From NCBI RefSeq assembly GCF_907165205.1, contig NC_058190.1, positions 33,507,345-33,571,344 on the forward strand: DNA of 64,000 nucleotides, read 5' to 3'. Position 1 is the stretch's first letter; every line of letters begins with the position of its first letter. Under the pieces are notes generated by a model, which saw only the letters and a list, made by a program, of their open reading frames with translations, was not told the origin of the DNA and did no database searches. The position numbers were made by a program, and so were the translations under genes. Origin of the DNA: Coccinella septempunctata. Its lineage: Eukaryota; Arthropoda; Insecta; Coleoptera; Coccinellidae. Below, piece after piece: positions 59,112-64,000 of this stretch.

Positions 59112-59253
59112 GTACGTATGTAACTGTAGAGAATTCACGGCGCATGAATTCACGGGTAAATTCTCTGGAGAATTCTCGGCTGTTGCAAACGGGCTTGAAG
59201 CCCGTTTACTCGTGAATTCATGCGCCGTGAATTCTCTGCAGTTACATACGTAC
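59112..59253. mobile_element. Near-perfect palindromic MITE (142 bp, 49-bp arms)
   Basis: GTACGTATGTAACTGTAGAG at 59112 pairs with the complement ending at 59253; over 49 bases two mismatches. The 44-base loop has its own stem AAACGGGCTT-GAAGCCCGTTT. GTAC at both edges is palindromic, so the duplication cannot be read off. Confidence 0.85.
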
Positions 59254-59662
59254 TTTTGGTACAATTCACTGTTCAGTTGCATCTCTTTGCTGACCAGACT
59301 TAAATATTTTAGTTTTCACCTCTTGGCCTGCATCATTATTACAACTCAGCTTCCTCATTAAAATACTTTATTTTAACCTTTTGTTTTTCTGATGGAATAA
59401 AGGGGCTCTTTCAATCAATTTTCGTTGACTGCCATGTCACTGTAAACATTGTGTTAATATTGAATTTATCAATTTTTCTCAATGCCTAAGTCTGACTTCG
59501 AGTGACTTCCCATTTGAACTACTCTAGATTATCTCTGTTTTAAGTTGAATAATGTCACTCTTAGTATATAGATGTTGTTAGCATTTGTCTTTATTACTGC
59601 ATTAGCAGCTCTTCACAACATATTATACGAAGATCAAATGCAATATGTAGCTTACTTATGTA
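59254..59662. other. Gene-free stretch
   Basis: Unremarkable AT-rich DNA. Confidence 0.4.
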
Positions 59663-60185
59663 GGGGAGACTGGGGAGGGTTGATACGTTTTTTGGAATTT
59701 TTATTCTGGAAACTGAATTATATGAAGAAGCAGGCCTTTTCTTATATTATATAATTCTTCAATTAATCGTTCAACAAAATAAATATAGAAGTCGCAAAAC
59801 ATAAACATCTTATTCTGTACAGAACGTTGAACACAAAAACATGCAAACTGTCTCAAGCCTCCCCACATATGGGAGGATTGATACGATGTACTGGGAGAGT
59901 AATCGAGAGGATTATTCAGCTCAGTAGGTAGGTCAGCAATGATACTGGCTTGCTTTGGTTCCATGGGTGTAGAAAAATCAGGAAATTGTCAGTTAGTCAC
60001 TTCCACACAAGAAAAGTCGGCCTCGTTAAATACATGGGGATTGTACGGTTTTTAAAAATCCCTTTGATATGTTGGATGGTGAAGACGCCTTCATGTAGGC
60101 CTATCCAACTAGCTACGGAATATTTTTTGAAGATGATACATGTATCAGGCCTCCCCACGACAAATGTCTCAAACCTCCCTGAAAG
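59663..60185. mobile_element. Pogo-like element 4, right end lost or degenerate
   Basis: After TA at 59661-59662 the end reads GGGGAGACTGGGGAGGGTTG, and the word GGGAGG-TTGATACG or its relatives TCAAGCCTCCCC, CAGGCCTCCCC, TCAAACCTCCC recur at 59853, 59870, 60151 and 60168. This is the same design as elements 1-3 with another subterminal motif. No mirrored right end is found, so the right limit is approximate. Internal 60-87-codon frames are unrecognised. Confidence 0.5.
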
Positions 60186-61131
60186 CAATTTTTAAAGTGA
60201 TTTATGTTTTCATCTTATACTCATATATTTTGAAAAGCGAATAAAACTGTAAATTGAGTAGTTTTATGCATATTTCCCAGTGAAATGTTTGTTTATGCCG
60301 AAGAATTAATGCATGATAGTAGGTAGACAGAGCAGATTCTCGACCACAATGGCGACTGAAGAGTAATCCGACAAAGTATGATTCGGAGTACTTGAACATT
60401 ATTATGTGGTTGGATTATGAAATGTTATACTGGTGTGTTATTAGATTGATTGATGAATATTTTTCAGAGTTAGATGAAAAAATCGTTGTTTAATTAAGGG
60501 TGGTGTCTCTGTGTGCGTGAAAGGAAGAAGCTATAAAGGTGGTCCATGATTTCGTATAATAGATAAAATTGGAAATGTTTCTTTGTTCCTTTGACAGAGG
60601 TTTATTCAGTATAATAGATGAGATTCCTTTGACAGGGTTTTTTTTTCTTATCTATGAGGATGTTTCGAGAAAACTATGAGTTTGGGTCTTTTATCATAAA
60701 ATGACAATTATCTGAATTAATGGCCACTCTTTTACTCCCCAATATACCTGTGGATTCTAACCGTAATAAAAATGTAAATTTTACCCATTCGAAATAGTTT
60801 TGGTGCTATAGGTATTCGAAGATGTCAGTCTGCATTCCGCCTCATGTGATAAGAATGACAGGTTTACTCATTCCCTTTGTCCCAAAAATGGTACATTATG
60901 ACCGCTAATGGGGGCTGAAGGTTTATTGTGTTTAATGACAAAGGGCGGAGCTATCCCTTAATTCTTCTCGATACACCTGTCGAGTGGCGTTTCTCACCGT
61001 AATAAATAAAAGATTTAATTGGTCTTCAGTTCAGATTCGTTTGATGCAGATCTTTTATAACGAAAACAGTCTGGTTATTTTTTTGAATGGTAAGAAGGGC
61101 CATGATGGTGGGGAAAAAGGGTCGAGAAGAA
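60186..61131. other. Gene-free stretch, upstream of the polymerase element
   Basis: No coding sequence recognised and no terminal inverted repeat of the polymerase element identified. A short direct repeat (CCTTTGACAG with TATAATAGAT) lies at 60556-60640. Confidence 0.4.
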
Positions 61132-61166
61132 TATAAAAAGAATAGAACTGACATTCCAACATCAGT
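61132..61166 (+). promoter_or_regulatory. TATA box and TCAGT initiator of the DNA-polymerase element
   Basis: TATAAAAA at 61132-61139 and the arthropod initiator TCAGT at 61162-61166. If transcription starts at the A (61164), the TATA box begins at -32, the canonical spacing. The predicted leader contains one small intron before the first ORF. Confidence 0.6.
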
Positions 61167-61290
61167 CTTCAATTCTCTGTTGCTCTGACTTTGATGAAAA
61201 AAGAAATATCACAGAATTTGTTGCAGTCCATAGAGTACTAAGAAATTGTTTTTCTTCAGTGAATTTTTGTGACGAATCTCATTTTCCAAT

Positions 61291-61349
61291 GTAAGTATTC
61301 AAACTTTGTAGCGATGGAAATATTCTTAAATATTTGAAATTTATTTCAG
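61291..61349 (+). other. Predicted 59-nt intron in the 5' leader
   Basis: Donor AAT|GTAAGTATTC at 61291, acceptor TTTATTTCAG ending at 61349, within the usual insect size. The next ATG starts the 102-codon ORF at 61383. Splicing is not shown. Confidence 0.5.
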
Positions 61350-61382
61350 CATAAAATAAAAAAATCAATAAAAATTATAACA

Positions 61383-61691
61383 ATGGATCTGACAAAAATT
61401 AACCAGTGTGGTTCACTTTCACAGCACCAGAAACCAATTGCATCACTTAAGGATTTGATAGTGGGTGAAGTCCATCGAATAATTGATGCAAAATTACTGA
61501 AGACTAGATTCGGGGAATCTATTCTCTTGGAGTTGGAAGAAAAGTGTATATTTCTACCGAAACGAGCAAACGACCATCTGAAGCAAGTCATAAAGGAATT
61601 CAGTGGAGCTGGGTTTGGAATCAAATTCCTTGGGGTGAAGGAAATACCGATATATAAACCAGTTCAACTCTTTGAGATTGTCCAATTGTGA
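61383..61691 (+). CDS. Intact 102-residue protein of the polymerase element, function unknown
   Basis: ATG at 61383 is the first after the predicted leader; the TGA is at 61689-61691. Residues about 21-60 (LKDLIVGEVHRIIDAKLLKT, RFGESILLELEEKCIFLPKR) are a beta-rich block of the kind x-x-Y/H-x-I-x-x-x-K-x-x-K-T-x-F-G-x-x-I-L...x-FLPKR. I have an impression of similar small proteins next to family-B polymerase ORFs in insects. An OB-fold, single-strand-binding role would be conceivable but is inference. It is followed, 320 bases on, by the polymerase frame; same strand, no stop or frameshift inside, which contrasts with all relics to the left. Confidence 0.7.
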   Translation: MDLTKINQCGSLSQHQKPIASLKDLIVGEVHRIIDAKLLKTRFGESILLELEEKCIFLPKRANDHLKQVIKEFSGAGFGIKFLGVKEIPIYKPVQLFEIVQL

Positions 61692-61792
61692 AGATGGAGG
61701 TATGTAATATTGATTTATTCCATAATGCAATGAATCTTCTGTTTCACGAAAATGACATCATGATTAGAAAAAAATGGATCAATTTGATTAAC

Positions 61793-62043
61793 AAACATAT
61801 TCGTTTATTGAAAAATTTAATGAAAAATACTCATCACGGACAAAAATTCAGCATTCAATCTGCCATTTGAAAAGATACAAAATTCAACTAAAATCCTTTG
61901 ATGCGCATAGAGGTGAGGGAATACGAAGTGTAAGAAGTAATCGGGTGAAATGGGAGGATGTTCAATCAGCATTTGAATCAAGAATAAGAACTGGGGTTAT
62001 AATCAATTTAAAGCAATGCTTTAAACATAATCAAACAAAAACT
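61793..62043 (+). pseudogene. N-terminal piece of the polymerase polyprotein, separated by a frameshift
   Basis: Open from 61793 to the TGA at 62044-62046. Its end, VKWEDVQSAFESRIRTGVII, reads as protein related to the N-terminal region of the insect polymerase proteins of this type. The downstream frame starts only after a TAA at 62009-62011, so between about 62010 and 62040 a deletion and a frame change must have separated them. Whether the small frame 61688-61870 belongs to the element as well is unclear. Confidence 0.5.
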
Positions 62044-64000
62044 TGAAGAATTTCAAGAGAAAGAGAGTGGTTTTGCTCTTCAATCAATTGTTTCATTAGA
62101 AGTCAATATGAATAAGGTGGAAATGGGTAATGGAGGTAGTTCATTCATCCATCTTCCTGAAAAAATTGCGGCCAAAAAAGCATGCATTAATATAAAAAAC
62201 AATGATCAATGTTGTTTTTTGTGGAGTATTACTGCATGCTTACATCCAGCATCTTCCCACTCTGATAGAGTGTCATCATATCCCCACCCAAGCACTATTT
62301 TTAATTGTGATGGTATAGATTTTCCTATAAAACTTAAAGATATAGAGAGGTTTGAAATGTTGAATAATGTTTCAGTGAATGTTTTCTCACTGCAAATGGT
62401 TAAAAATGATGATTTCATTGTAGTTCCATCTCGTATCTGCAAATCCAAAATTCCACAAAGACATGCCAATTTACTTCTGATTCAGAATATATATAACCAT
62501 ACTGATGATGGAAAAAATGCTCCTATTGATGCCAAAATAGAATATCATTATGTGTATATTAAGAACTTGTCGAGGTTAGTGTCGAAACAACTTAGTAAGT
62601 CTAAGAAAAATAAGTTCATATGCGATCAATGTCTTAATTATTTCACTACAGAAGAAAAACTAGGGAAACATATCGAATTGTGCTCGAATCATGAGCCATG
62701 TCACATACAGTTTCCAGAAAAGTCTCATGTTAGTTTTACAAATTACAGATACAAACAGAGAAGTCCTTTTGTAATGTATTGTGACATTGAGTCATATTTG
62801 AAACCAATCAATGATATAAATTTGAGTTGTTTAAAGTATCAAGAACACAAACCTATCAGCGCTGGTTTTTATTTGAAAAGTTCTTATGAGGACATTGTAC
62901 CGTCATATTATGAGAGCTATACTGGGGTTGATTGCATGGAATGGTTCTCGAATAAATTGTGTGAGATTGCAGATAGGTTATGCAAAATAATTAATGATGT
63001 GAAACCCATAAACTCAACTGGTTCACATAGTCGAGTTGTATGCCATATATGTGAGAAAACATTCAAAGCGGATGATAAAATAGTCATGGACCATGATCAC
63101 TTTACTGGAGTGTGCCGCGGGTGGGCTCACAATAGTTGTAATCTCAATTTCAAAAAGTCTTTTATCATACCAGTAGTTTTCCATAATCTAGGTGGATATG
63201 ACGCACATTTTCTTATAAAGGAGATTGCAAAACAGGGCCGCGTTTCTCTTCTACCATTAAATAAAGAAAAATATATTAGTTTTACGAAATATGATGAAAA
63301 TACTCAAATACAATTCAGGTTCATTGACAGTTTACGTTTTCTCAACAGTTCGCTAGAGAATTTAGCCTCATATCTTTCATTGAATCAGTTTATTGAATTG
63401 AAAAAACAATTTTTCGACTATAATGATGATGCATTCAAACTTTTGACTAAAAAAGGTGTGTTTCCCTATGACTATATTAGTAGTGTTGATAAATTGAATG
63501 ATACATGTCTACCGTCCATTGAGAAATTCTACAACAAATTGAATTATGAAGAGATAAGTGATGAACAATATCTACACGCTCAACTAATATGGTCCACATT
63601 CAATTGTCAATCATTGAAAGATTATATGATGTTATATCTTAAAACTGATATTATGCTTTTAGCCGATGTATTTGAACAATTCCGCAATAGCTGTATAAAA
63701 GAGTATGAATTAGATCCTATTCATTTTTACACCCTTCCGGGTTATACCTTTCAATGTATGCTTAAAACAACAAAAATCAAATTAGAAATCATTAAAGATA
63801 TTGACATATTACTATTCATAGAAAACGGTATAAGAGGTGGAATAAGTCAGTGTTCAAACAGATACTCTACGGCTAATAACAAATATATGGGGCCAAAATT
63901 CGATGTTAATGAACCTGAAAAGTATTTACTCTACTTAGATGTGAATAACTTATATGGTTGGGCTATGAGTCAGTTTTTGCCATATGGGGGATTCAAGTGG
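62012..64000 (+). CDS. Protein-primed family-B DNA polymerase of a Polinton/adintovirus-like element (partial, runs off the window)
   Basis: Open without a stop from 62012 to the window end, about 660 codons; the first Met is at 62108 and residue numbers below count from it. It contains a zinc site CDQCLNYFTTEEKLGKHIEL (about 172-191); the 3'-5' exonuclease motifs CDIES (Exo I, about 226), HNLGGYDAHF (Exo II, 359) and YLKTDIMLLADVFE (Exo III, 510); and polymerase motif A, LDVNNLYGWAM (catalytic Asp about 611). Between Exo I and II lies an endonuclease-VII-like module: CHICEK (312), MDHDHFTG (327) and NSCNLNF. This layout is that of the type-B polymerases of Polintons/Mavericks and related viruses. 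Polymerase motifs B and C would lie right of the window. No internal stop is seen; the only lesion is upstream at about 62020. It would copy a linear, protein-capped genome. Confidence 0.9.

Noticed and set aside
59701..60195. Frames inside pogo-like element 4 as a transposase
   Set aside because: No DDE or HTH pattern readable in any frame.
1..64000. tRNA, rRNA, CRISPR array, bacterial operon or origin
   Set aside because: I saw no A/B-box cloverleaf, rRNA-like block, regularly spaced repeats or Shine-Dalgarno-led gene clusters.

Overview
The window reads as AT-rich, TE-saturated non-coding DNA from an insect. I judge an insect from the Jockey, R1, R4/Dong and Penelope retroelement relics, the pogo-, mariner-, hAT- and Harbinger-type DNA transposons, the GT-AG introns of insect size, a TATA plus TCAGT core promoter, and one exon of a Sidestep-like immunoglobulin protein. 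A beetle is my best guess, because several dispersed repeats look like those I associate with Coleoptera, but nothing here proves the order. No tRNA, rRNA, CRISPR array or operon is visible, and no complete host gene lies in the window.

Layout. 1-5 kb: retroelement tails (1-276; 1537-1985), a mariner scrap and a fold-back repeat (737-926). 5-13 kb: a complex direct/inverted repeat (5126-5476), the TA-flanked pogo-like element 7337-8250, a nearly intact 5'-truncated Jockey insertion with a 13-bp target duplication (8538-10085), a second pogo-like element (10929-11298) and a nested inverted-repeat composite (11450-12877). 15-25 kb: dispersed MITE copies, two copies of a 41-bp-TIR element (16170-18405 and 23280-24571), one split by a third pogo-like element, the other carrying a 47-bp hAT-like MITE, and between them an R4/Dong-like endonuclease relic inserted in a TAA-type microsatellite (21504-22324). 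26-40 kb: a truncated Crypton-like recombinase, a Harbinger-type MITE, a Penelope relic and three copies of one zinc-finger-ended non-LTR element, one of them 5'-inverted as if twin-primed. 40-57 kb: palindromic MITEs, a mariner relative with about 125-bp terminal repeats, the single Sidestep-like exon (50486-50767, minus strand), two convergent copies of the 41-bp-TIR element, and a fourth copy of the zinc-finger non-LTR element. 57-61 kb: apparently host intergenic DNA with a CTCATT-rich stretch, a near-perfect MITE and a fourth pogo-like end.

The most notable locus is at the right edge (about 61.13-64.0 kb). It has a TATA/Inr promoter, a 59-nt leader intron, an intact 102-codon ORF, and then a long open frame with the exonuclease motifs and polymerase motif A of a protein-primed family-B DNA polymerase, with an endonuclease-VII-like zinc/HNH module inside it. 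This looks like the left part of a Polinton/Maverick- or adintovirus-like element, with one visible lesion (deletion plus frameshift) near 62.02 kb. It runs off the window.

Apart from the Sidestep exon and the two ORFs at the right edge, everything coding-like is a transposon relic. Coordinates of repeat edges are by eye, accurate to a few bases where a target duplication is cited and to about 10-30 bases otherwise.
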